This document shows positions 36,701-48,433 of a DNA stretch of 64,000 bases, in pieces (the first letter of the stretch is position 1; every line of letters begins with the position of its first letter). Both the position numbers and the translations under genes were made by a program. The notes beneath the pieces are model-generated. The model ran no database searches. It worked only from the letters and a program-made list of their open reading frames with translations, and was not told where the DNA came from. Source of the stretch: Imbricaverruca yamaguchii (Eukaryota > Arthropoda > Thecostraca > Neoverrucidae); contig JAOTOL010001373.1 in NCBI GenBank assembly GCA_034440575.1, positions 1 through 64,000 on the forward strand. Reading direction: 5' to 3'.

Positions 36701-38402
36701 TGGACTCGTCCGGCTGCTGCCGCGCCCTGGATGCCATCTGGCGCTCGCTGGTCTCCGTTGTGGTCTGCGCCGTCGTGTTCAGCGTCTCCCTGGTCAGTGT
36801 GGTCTCTGTCGTGTTCAGCGTCTCCCTGGTCAGTGTTGTCTCTGTCGTGTTCAGCGTCTCCCTGGTCAGTGTTGTCTCTGTCGTGTTCAGCGTCTCCCTG
36901 GTCAGTGTTGTCTCTGTCGTGTTCAGCGTCTCCCTGGTCAGTGTTTCTCTGGTCTGTTGTGTTCAGCGTCTCCCTGGTCAGTACTGTCATTGTTCGTGTT
37001 CAGCGTCTCCCTGGTCAGTATTGTCTGTTGCTTGTCGTCTCCCTGGTCCGTATTCTCTGTCGTGTTCAGCGTCTCCCTGGTCAGTGTTGTCTCTGTCGTG
37101 TTCAGCGTCTCCCTGGTCAGTGTTGTCTCTGTCGTGTTCAGCGTCTCCCTGGTCAGTGTTGTCTCTGTTGTGTTCAGCATCTCCCTGGTCAGTGTTGTCT
37201 CTGTCGTGTTCATCGTCTCCTGGTCAGTTTGTAGTACTCTATCGTTTCAGCGTCTCCCTGGTCAGTATTCTGTTAGTTGTTCAGCGTCTCCCTGGTCAGT
37301 ATGTACTGTATCGTTTCAGCGTCTCCCTGGTCAGTACTGTATCGTTTCAGCGTCTCCCTGGTCAGTACTGTATCGTTTCAGCGTCTCCCTGGTCAGTACT
37401 GTATAGTTTCAGCGTCTCCCTGGTCAGTACTGTATCGTTTCAGCGTCTCCCTGGTCAGTACTGTTTTCAGTTTCAGCGTCTCCCTGGTCAGTACTGTATA
37501 GTTTCAGCGTCTCCCTGGTCAGTACTGTATCGTTTCAGCGTCTCCCTGGTCAGTACTGTATCGTTTCAGCGTCTCCCTGGTCAGTACTGTATCGTTTCAG
37601 CGTCTCCCTGGTCAGTACTGTATAGTTTCAGCGTCTCCCTGGTCAGTACTGTCTTGCAGGCGATATAGGTCGCATGCAGTCCTTATCAGTTGGGAGCATG
37701 CTGAGTCTAGGTTTCAAACATCATGGTGTGCATGTTGGAATAAATATATGTGCCCCTTTACCAAGTCATATGGTACAATCTATCTTCTTTTAGCCATAAT
37801 TTTGCCCCTGACCTGACTTGACCTGTACTACAATTGCTGCTTGCAGCTCTAGACCCAACCATAAAGCATGCTCTGCCTTACCTGCCTTGACTGCCTCTCA
37901 CTCTGACCTGATCTGATCTGACCTGACCCGATTCAGGTGCCGTTCTCTGACCCGATCTGACCTGACCTGTATCTCAGGTGCCATTCTCTGACCTGACCTG
38001 ACCCGACCTGTGCCTCAGATGCTGTTCTCTGACCTGCCCTGACCTGTTCCTCAGGTACCGTTATCTGGCCTGACCTGACCTGACCTGACCTGCGCCTCAG
38101 GTGCCGTTCGCAGCGCTCGACCCGGCCACGGAGCGGGCCCTGCCGTCGCTTCTCCGGGCGGCAGCCGCGCCGTTGCAGGACTGGCGCCTGCTCGCGTCCT
38201 ACGGTCTCCACGGGCAGATGGTCACCGGAGGTGAGTTGTATAGCTCGTGCAACGGCAGGACTACGGAGTTATCGAACACTTGAGATGACGCAGGACGGTG
38301 GCAAGACGTGTATGGCGGTATGCTTTCGCATTGTGGTGGAACGATGATACCGGCGTGTTAATACATTGGCCTATGTATGTATGTTTGCACACACACATAC
38401 AC

Positions 38403-38434
<32 letters not shown>

Positions 38435-38467
38435 ATGTGTCTGTGTCTGTCTGTCTCTGTCTCTGTC

Positions 38468-38500
<33 letters not shown>

Positions 38501-41500
38501 TGGTTTGTTTGTCTGTGTGTTGTCTGTGTGTTTGTGCATGCTTGTATGCATACATGCATATCAGGGTACGTATATACAGTGTCCTGGTATCCATGAAGCC
38601 CTGCAATCTCGCAACGCCAGTGACCTCTGACCTCCAGGTCGACCTGAGGTCGTCATTGAAGGCGCCCACTCTGTGAAGGGTCCGTGGAAGGAGATCGAGT
38701 TCCGCTACAAGCCCGGCAACGTGGACCTGTCTCCGGCCATCGTGTGTACGTACCACCGGGCCGGCGCCTCGACCTAGTTTTTTTTAAAAAAATTATTAAT
38801 TTTGTTGGTGTTGAGGAACCTGGGTTATATTGCTAAGCAGAGCTTGTTGCGTGAACCAGGCCCCCACCATCCATGGCTCCAGTTCAACGGCGGAATTTAT
38901 CGCCAGGGGATGGACAACCATAAGGTTGTCCATCCCCCTGGCGATCCCATCCGCCACACTTCAGGACCGTTCACACCTGGCGTAGTCTCGACGCAAAACA
39001 AGCCAGCGCAATGCCGGACTAGGCGTAATGCCGAGGCACGTGTTCAGACATGTTGCAACTTGCAGGCTGAAAAACCGCAGCCGATGTGGCTCCGATCCGC
39101 CGATGATCAGGAAGTATGTCGACCGCAGTTGATCCCGGGCAGTCTGTCGACCTTGCGTCAAGGCCGCTGGTGCGCCGAGCGGAAAACGTTGAGACAATCG
39201 AACTTTGTCCGCTCGGAAATCGCCAGCGTTTTGTAGGACTAGGCAAACAGCTGACGCAAGGCCGACGCGATGACAGAATCGGCAGACTCATTGGGCCCTA
39301 CGCTAACTGTCCGCTAGCTTTGCGTCGATTCCGACAGTGCATCGAGATTGCGCTACGTGAGAACGGTCCCTTACACCGGGCCGGGTGTGGCCTGGCCCGG
39401 TGTAAAGGTGTAAGGGGCTCTGCGGGGACGTGCTGGCGCGCGGCGGCCGCCGACCTCGGACAGTTCCGGGCTGACGGGTAATGCAATGTAACGTATTTCC
39501 GGATCCTCCCAAGCAAGGGTTTTTCAGTCTCCGTTATAAGTGCACCAATGTTCCGCACAAACCATCGCCACGATCATACACTCGTAACGGGTCGGGGGTT
39601 GCCGAGTGGTTAAGGTGTCGGGCTATGGGTACCAAAGGTCCCGGGTTCGACACTAGCGCCACTCGGGACATTTCCCAATCCCGCGGCCCACCGGCGAAAC
39701 AGTGTGTGCGGCGCCATTAGCCGTGAATGTGCATAAAGTTTGTCGTGAACCACCCAATAAGCAAACATACACTCGTAACACGTAAACACTAGAAATTGGA
39801 GTGCACACGAAAATTTGAGCCTCGACATGCGCAGCATGACCGAAAGCCTCCGCCTGAAAACACTGTAGCCGCCTGAATTCCTCGCATCTGGAGGCAGATT
39901 GTTCCATGTTCGGCAAGCTCTCGGTATGAAGGAGCGGTTTCACCTCGCTGGGTGTTAGAGCCGCCGCCAGTGTCGCCAAGCCACGACAAATAGACTCAGC
40001 CCCACAGGCTTGCTGTCGCTCGATCGTGCAGCGTTCAGCATTTCCGCACATTTCTGCCGTTGGATGTCATGTTTTGATTCACCTCGGTTCATTAGAAACT
40101 GGGATCATTGTCTATAGAAGTTGTGCTCATTTGGCGTGAAACGTCGCCTTGCCCGAGCCCCAAGGTAACCTTGGTTTGCAACTTATATATTGGAGTTGGT
40201 AAGACGCAGCGAGAGGTAGGAGCAAGTACCTGAAACCGATCAAGGGCATCAGTGGCCGTGGGCATGCAAACAGATGGCAGTTGGAGCAGAGGGCGATAGT
40301 GACCACGTCAAGTGAATACTGGGACAATGGATGTCAGCGATCATGTAGGTGGTGGTGGTCATTGGTTTTACGACATGTCGACCGTTGAGCCATGTAGCGT
40401 CGTCATTCTTTCACCCCGATTGATCGCGGGCGAAGAGTAGCGACAGGTGAGACTCGAACCCACAACATTTCTATTGTGAGACGGGCAACTTACCCGTAGA
40501 CTACTCGCCCCGAGATCACATAGGTGTCCGGGGTCTACATCAGCAGTCTTGGCTTGCCGCATGGCCGGGGTTTTCATGTGCAGGCGGCGAAGTGTCTCCC
40601 AGCGTCCACTCGGTAAGATTATCGAAACCAGTACAAGCACCCTAGAGCCCAGTGTCCGCTGGGAGAACCTGGAGCCCGAGGGAGGGTGCTACATGACCAA
40701 TGTAGTCGATGCGCCCTAAAGCCCTAATGACTAACTAACTGGAGTCCCAGAGATCCAGTGGCGCCATATACGCCAAAAGTGGCCGCTATTTTTTTTTTTT
40801 TTTTTTTGATATTCATATTTGCAAAACCGGCAGCATATTCCTGAGGGTCGATGTGCATTCTATCAAATTGTTTCGTTCAAAGCAGTAGGTAGCTTTCATG
40901 CTATCTGCCTTCGATGCCACAGGATTGTTTTGCTCCACGAACCAGTCGGAAATGCGAGCGCTGAGCCGACCCGAACCCTGTGTTGCCAGGCCAGTGGAGA
41001 CCAGTGCAGGCCAGCGCTCCAACCAACTGAGCTACCAGGGCGGCGCCGATGCGCCCTAAAACCACAATCACACACACACACACACACCAGGGCGGCGCAA
41101 TTGTTTGGTATTAGCCGGAACGTGCTAGTCGAAATGACACTAGCTCTTTGGCTACTAGCTGTTCTAGCATGAAGCGTCCCAAAGGCTTCGTGAAAACGAC
41201 TAGTATTTTGTGGTGCACTGATAATGCCAAAACACAATACAATTTTAAACACAAGTAAATTTAATCCGAGTTGTTGCTAGGTGGCTTTAGGAACCAGGGT
41301 TCTATTGCTAGGCAGAGCTTGTTGCATGAACCCTGTCGCTACTCTTCGCCCGCGACCAATCGGCATGAGAGATCGGCGACGCTACATGACTCAACAGTCG
41401 ACGTGTCGTAAAAACCAATGACCAAACGTTAGGGGTGAGATTTCGGTGCGAGCACAGTAGGAGGTCTAATTTCGTCATGGAAACCATGTTATTTAGCAGG

Positions 41501-44500
41501 AATTGTGTGCTCTTTGAACACAAGTGCGACCCAACAGCATACTCATTGGTGCGTCTTTTTCAGTTGTTTTGAGATACCTAATTTATGGATAACTACCTTA
41601 GTGATAGCAATCCAAAATGCCTATCATTATCAACTGATATTGTTTAACAGACCACATCGTAGGTAATCCTTGTGTCTGGAATTGTACTACGAGATGTGTG
41701 TACATCACAATCTGTAATGGTGAGCATCAGCCTGATACTTATCAACAAGGCGCTGTTAGAAGTTACATATGACGACTTCACAGTGATAAATTATTCGTCA
41801 AATAGGGTGGAAAATACCACTTTCTGGACACTCAATAGACATCCTTCTCCAAGAAGTATCGACATCTTGCTCCATGACGCGTGCTAATGAAGTCTTCATG
41901 TCTCCTTTCTAGCAGTATCTCGCTTATACGTATCAAGTCAATGCTCCTAATAAGGAATAGTGACACGGACATATCGCAACGTAATTTTGGGTAAAGGGAT
42001 TAACTATGTGATATGGCGTACGATATCAAATTATAGCATAGGTAATTTTCTCCCTGTCCTGAATGCAGTCATTCCTGAAGTATGAATCTCAAAGCAAATG
42101 AAAAATGTACAGTCATACGTACACCATTGGCTCAAACGTGAGTCGGAAAAACATCAAAAACACTTTAATTGACACTAATTCCATGGCAAATTTCGACATC
42201 CTTCGGCGCCCGTTTCGACATCTCACACCTAACGAAAAACCAATATTTTAACCCTGCGACTTCATAGCGACTCATGAAGCGAGATGTCCATGTCCCATTG
42301 GGATGGATGTCAATTCGGCGTCCAGAGTGGTATATTCCGCCCTGTTTGACGAATAATATATGGGGATGCGTAGTCTATGGGTAGGTTCCCCGTCTCACAA
42401 TCAAAAGATTGTGGGTTCGCGTCTCACCTGTCGCTACTCTTCACCCGCGACCAATCGGCGTGAGAGATTGGCGACACCACGTGATTCCACGGTCGATGTG
42501 TCGGAAAACCAGCAGCCAACCGACTTCGTAGCGACTCGTGAAGCGAGACGTCGATGTTCCATCGGGAGGGGTGTCAATTCAGCGTCCTGGGAGTGGCATG
42601 TTGCGCCTGTTGCCATGTTGCCATGTTGCCATGTTGTCTCGTGACGTGTCACTGCCGCCCCAGTCCCGCACCAGCCGCGGCTCGACTGGCAAATGTGGCA
42701 CGCGGCCGCCGGCGACTTCCACGACAACCCGTGGCTGGCGTCACTCGCCTACCGGCTGCTCACCGGCCAGCCGGAGGTGCTCAGGTGAGAACTGCTCACC
42801 CGCTGCTCAGGTGAGAACTGCTGCCCACCCACTGCTCAGGTGAGACTGCTGCCCGCCCACTGCTCAGGTGAGAACTGCTCACCCACTGCTCGGGTGACTG
42901 CTCACCCACTGCTCAGGTGAGAACTGCCCGCCCACTGCTCAGGTGAGACTGCTGCCCGCCCACTGCTCAGGTGAGAACTGCTCACCCACTGCTCAGGTGA
43001 GAACTGCTGCCCACCCACTGCTCAGGTGAGAACTGCTGCCCGCCCACTGCTCAGGTGAGACTGCTGCCCGCCCACTGCTCAGGTGAGAACTGCTGCCCAC
43101 CCACTGCTCAGGTGAGAACTGCTCACCGGCCAGCCGGCGGTGCTCAGGTGAGAACTGCCCACCCACTGCTCAGGTGAGACTGCCCACCCACTGCTCAGGT
43201 GAGAACTGCTCGCTCAGGTGAGAACTGCTCACCCACTGCTCAGGTAGGAACTGCCCGCCCACTGCCCAGGTGAGAACCGCCCACCCGCTGCTCAGGTGAG
43301 AACTGCCCACCCACTGACCAGGTGAGACTGCTGCCCGCCTACTGCCCAGGTGAGAACTGCTCACCCACTGCTCAGGTGAGAACTACTCACCCACTGCTCA
43401 GGTGAGAACTGCCCACCCGCTGCTCAGGTGAGAACTGCTGCCCGCCCACTGCTCAGGTGAGACTGCTGCCCGCCCACTGCTCAGGTGAGAACTGCTCACC
43501 CACTGCTCAGGTGAGACTGCTGCCCACCCACTGCTCAGGTGAGAACTGCTCCGCCCACTGCTCAGGTGAGAACTGCCCACCCACTGCTCAGGTGAGAACT
43601 GCCCACCCACTGCTCAGGTGAGACTGCTGCCCGCCCACTGCTCAGGTGAGAACTGCTCACCCACTGCTCAGGTGAGACTGCTGTCACGCCCACTGCTCAG
43701 GTGAGAACTGCTGTACCCTCACTGCTCAGGTGAGACTGCTGTACGCCCACTGCTCAGGTGAGAACTGCTCACCGGCCACTGCTCAGGTGAGACTGCTGCC
43801 CGCCCACTGCTCAGGTGAGACTGCTGCCCGCCCACTGCTCAGGTGAGAACTGCTCACCCACTGCTCAGGTGAGAACTGCTCACCCACTGTTCAGGTGAGA
43901 CTGCTGCCCGCCCACTGCTCAGGTGAGAACTGCCCACCCACTGCTCAGGTGAGAACTGCCCACCCGCTGCTCAGGTGAGACTGCTGCCCACCCACTGCTC
44001 AGGTGAGAACTGCTCACCCACTGCTCAGGTGAGACTGCTGCCCGCCCACTGCTCAGGCGAGAACTGCTCACCCACTGCTCAAGTGAGACTGCTGCCCGCC
44101 CACTGCTCAGGTGAGAACTGTGACGGGAAACCGTCGCTCAGTTTGTCGACGGGAAACTGGTCAGTGTGTTTGTCGACGGAAACTCCTCGCTCAGGTAAAG
44201 TGTGTTTGTCCACTCGCGGCTCGAGGAACTGGTCGCTGTGAAGAACGTGTGTTTGTCGACGGGAAACTCGTCGCTCGTGTGTGTTTGTCGACGGGAAACT
44301 CGTCGCTCGTGTGTGTTTGTCGACGGGAAACTCGTCGCTCGTGTGTGTTTGTCGACGGGAAACTCGTCGCTCGTGTGTGTTTGTCGACGGGAAACTCGTC
44401 GCTCGTGTGTGTTTGTCGATTGTTACGATGCAGATGTTTGACGCCATCTGGTGCCTGAGGTCCGTACTGCGGCCATGTCGTGCAATACGCGACCATTGCC

Positions 44501-47500
44501 GAACATTTGTGATCAATCCTGGACGAACCCGGTGCACTCTTGCAGAAGGCCAGTCGTGTATTTCCTGCATTGAAGCTGGCGTCACGTGTGTGGCCGGAAG
44601 TATGAGTAACTGAAAACAGCGTGTGGATGAGGATCTCAGCGCGTCAGCTGAAGAGGAATAGCCCAAAAAGGCGCTTGAACTGCAGGACAATGTAACTATG
44701 ACCCCCTCTCACCTCATCCCTACTCTGATTCGGGTGTCCTCAGACTGTTGGACGTCAAGCGGTAGCCCCATCTCACCTCGCCAACTCTGACCCGGCTGCC
44801 CTCAGGCTGTTGGACGTCAAGCGGTAGCCCCATCTCACCTCGCCAACTCTGACCCGGCTGCCCTCAGGCTGTTGGACGTCAAGCGGTACCCCTTCGCTGA
44901 CGCGCCACCAAAGTATGTGCGGGCGCTGAAGTACAACTACAAGTACACGGCCTGGAGGGACCAGACTGCTAGGCAAGTACACCTCTGTGTTGGTATTGGT
45001 GCTTGTCCAACGGCATTTTGCTCTCTGTACGGCCAATGACGTCGATGCACCCCAAAGCCCAACGAGCCAACTAACTGTAATGACGCTTATAATGTCTGGT
45101 AAGCGGTGTAGTGCACCAAGTGTCCTACCGAGCATATCCAAAATGCCTGTATAAATCCGTGTATATCCATTCCTGCGTTCCGTCTGTGCTGATATGTGTT
45201 TCGTGTAACGTGTTTCGTGTGACGTGTTTCGTGTGACGTGTTTCGTGTAACGTGTTTCGTGTTTCGTGTGACGTGTTTCGTGTGACGTGTTTCGTGTGAC
45301 GTGTTTCGTGTGACGTGTTTCGTGTGACGTGTTTCGTGTGACGTGTTTCGTGTGACGTGTTTCGTATGACGTGTTTCGTATGACGTGTTTCGTGTAACGT
45401 GTTTCGTGTAACGTGTTTCGTGTAGCGTGTTTCGTGTAACGTGTTTCGTATGAGGTGTTTCGTGTAACCTGTTTCGTTTAACGTTCTTGTTTCGTATGGC
45501 GTGCGGAAAATCTTACACGAATAGTTGCATTTAGAGCTTATCTCGTATTCCTATTGTCAAATCCCGTCCAATCCACATCAGTATGGAGTAATGAAATTAG
45601 TATTCATATACATATCGAATAAAGGTATCCACCCGCTATCCACTCTATTTTCAGAAGTGCAAAATAGTTCGATCCTGATTGGTTTCAGAAATGCATAGCC
45701 GGCCGCAGGTGTGTCTTTGTGTGTTGCGGGTGTGTTGTGTGCTGTGTTGTCTGTGTGCTGTGTGACGTGTGGCGGGTGTGTTGTCTTGTCTGTGTGACGT
45801 GTGGCGGGTGTGTTGTCTGTGTGTGTGTGGTGTGCCGGGTGTGTTGTCTGTGTGACTGTGTGGCGTGGTGTGTTGTCTGTGTGCTGTGTGACGTGTGGCG
45901 GGTGTGTTGTCTGTGTGCTGTGTGACGTGTGGCGGGTGTGTTGTTTGTCTGTGTACTGTGTGCCGTCGGGTGTGTTGTCTGTGTACTGTGTGACGTGTGG
46001 CGGGTGTGTTGTCTGTGTGCTGTGTGACGTGTGGCGGGTGTGTTGTCTGTGTGACGTGTGCGGTGTGTTGTGTGCTGTGTGACGTGTGGCGGGTGTGCTG
46101 TCTGTGTGCTGTGTGACGTGTGGCGGGTGTGTTGTCTGTCTGTGTGCTGTGTGACGTGTGGCGGGTGTGTTGTCTGTGTGCTGTGTGACGTGTGGCGGGT
46201 GTGTTGTCTGTGTGCTGTGTGACGTGTGGCGGGTGTGTTGTCTGTGTGCTGTGTGACGTGTGGCGGGTGTGTTGTCTGTGTGCTGTGTGACGTGTGGCGG
46301 GTGTGTTGTCTGTGTGCTGTGTGCGTTGCGGTGTGTTGTTGTGTGTGTGGCGGGTGTGTTGTCTGTGTACTGTGTGATGTGTGGCGGGTGTGTTGTCTGT
46401 GTACTGTGTGACGTGTGGCGGGTGTGTTGTCTGTGTGCTGTGTGACGTGTGGCGGGTGTGTTGTCTGTGTGCTGTGTGACGTGTGGCGGGTGTGTTGTCT
46501 GTGTGCTGTGTGACGTGTGGCGGGTGTGTTGTCTGTGTGCTGTGTGACGTGTGGCGGGTGTGTTGTCTGTGTGCTGTGTGACGTGTGGCGGGTGTGTTGT
46601 CTGTGTGCTGTGTGACGTGTGGCCGGGTGTGTTGTCTGTGTGCTGTGTGACGGGGGGGTGTGTTCTGTGTGACGTGTGGCGGGTGTGTTGTCTGTGTGCT
46701 GTGTGACGTGTGCCGGGTGTGTTGTCTGTGTGCTGTGTGACGTGTGGCGGGTGTGTTGTCTTGTGTCTGTGTGACGTGTGGCGGGTGTGTTGTCTGTGTG
46801 CTGTGTGACGTGTGCCGGGTGTGTTGTCTGTGTGCTGTGTGACGTGTGGCGGGTGTGTTGTCTGTGTGCTGTGTGTGGCGGGTGTGTTTGTCTGTGTGAG
46901 GCGGGTGTGTTGTCTGTGCTGTGTGGTGTGTTGTCTGTGTGCTGTGTGACGTGTGGCGGGTGTGTTGTCTGTGTGCTGTGTGACGTGTGGCGGGTGTGTT
47001 GTCTGTGTGCTGTGTGACGTTTGTGTGCTGTGTGACGTGTGGCGGGTGTGTTGTCTGTGTGCTGTGTGACGTGTGGCGGGTGTGTTGTCTGTGTGCTGTG
47101 TGACGTGTGGCGGGTGTGTTGTCTGTGTGCTGTGTGACGTGTGGCGGGTGTGTTGTCTGTGTGCTGTGTGACGTGTGGCGGGTGTGTTGTCTGTGTGCTG
47201 TGTGACGTGTGGCGGGTGTGTTGTCTGTGTACTGTGTGACGTGTGCCGGGTGTGTTGTCTGTGTGCTGTGTGACGTGTGGCGGGTGTGTTGTCTGTGTGC
47301 TGTGTGACGTGTGGCGGGTGTGTTGTCTGTGTGTCGGGTGTGTTGTCTGTGTGCTGTGTGACGTGTGGCGGGTGTGTTGTCTGTGTGCTGTGTGACGTGT
47401 GCCGGGTGTGTTGTCTGTGTGCTGTGTGACGTGTGGCGGGTGTGTTGTCTGTGTGCTGTGTGACGTGTGCCGGGTGTGTTGTCTGTGTGCTGTGTGACGT

Positions 47501-48270
47501 GTGGCGGGTGTGTTGTCTGTGTGCTGTGTGACGGTGTGTGTGGTGTGTTGTCTGTGTGCTGTGTGACGTGTGCCGGGTGTGTTGTCTGTGTGCTGTGTGA
47601 CGTGTGCCGGGTGTGTTGTCTGTGTGCTGTGTGACGTGTGCCGGGTGTGTTGTCTGTGTGCTGTGTGACGTGTGCCGGGTGTGTTGTCTGTGTGCTGTGT
47701 GACGTGTGGGTGTGTTGTCTGTGTGCTGTGTGACGTGTGCCGGGTGTGTTGTCTGTGTGCTGTGTGACGTGTGGCGGGTGTGTTGTCTGTGTGCTGTGTG
47801 ACGTGTGCCGGGTGTGTTGTCTGTCTGTGTGCTGTGTGACGTGTGCCGGGTGTGTTGTCTGTGTGCTGTGTGACGTGTGGCGGGTGTGTTGTCTGTGTGC
47901 TGTGTGTCCCGGGGCTGGCCGCAGGTGGTGGCAGCGGTCCGGCCGACAGGACTACCTGCCCGTCTACACGGCCGACCACCAGCCGCTGCTGCAGTACCTC
48001 GCCCAGCTGAACATCATCGGTACGGCCGCGTGCGTCCGCTCGCCGGCAGGCCACGCGCCGCTGCACTGCAGCGTCACCGTCACAGACACATCACGCGGCA
48101 TGGCCCCGTCGCATCAAGTCGGAGCACGTCGAAGCATTTTGGGCCGGCAGCCGGCTGGCGCACGGTTACCATATGGGGCTACTACCGGCGGCTTTATGTT
48201 ATGTTTGACTTCGCCAACACACTTGTACATGAACTTTCCATGGTTCTGGATTTACATTTATAATCTTGGA

Positions 48271-48313
<43 letters not shown>

Positions 48314-48397
48314 CAATATATTGGTTGGTTATTTGGGCTTACGGGCGCATCGACTGCGTTGGTCATACAGCGCCCATTTATACAGTGTATGTATGCA

Positions 48398-48433
<36 letters not shown>

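Noticed and set aside
42776..44120. CRISPR-like regularly spaced repeats
   Set aside because: The units are contiguous and variable in length, without unique spacers. This is a eukaryotic minisatellite built on a splice donor.
45685..48066. A 793-codon minus-strand reading frame rich in His, Thr, Gln and Pro
   Set aside because: It is the antisense translation of a 32-34-bp tandem array whose period happens to avoid stops. It also runs antisense through LMF2-like exon 14, and no domain is present.
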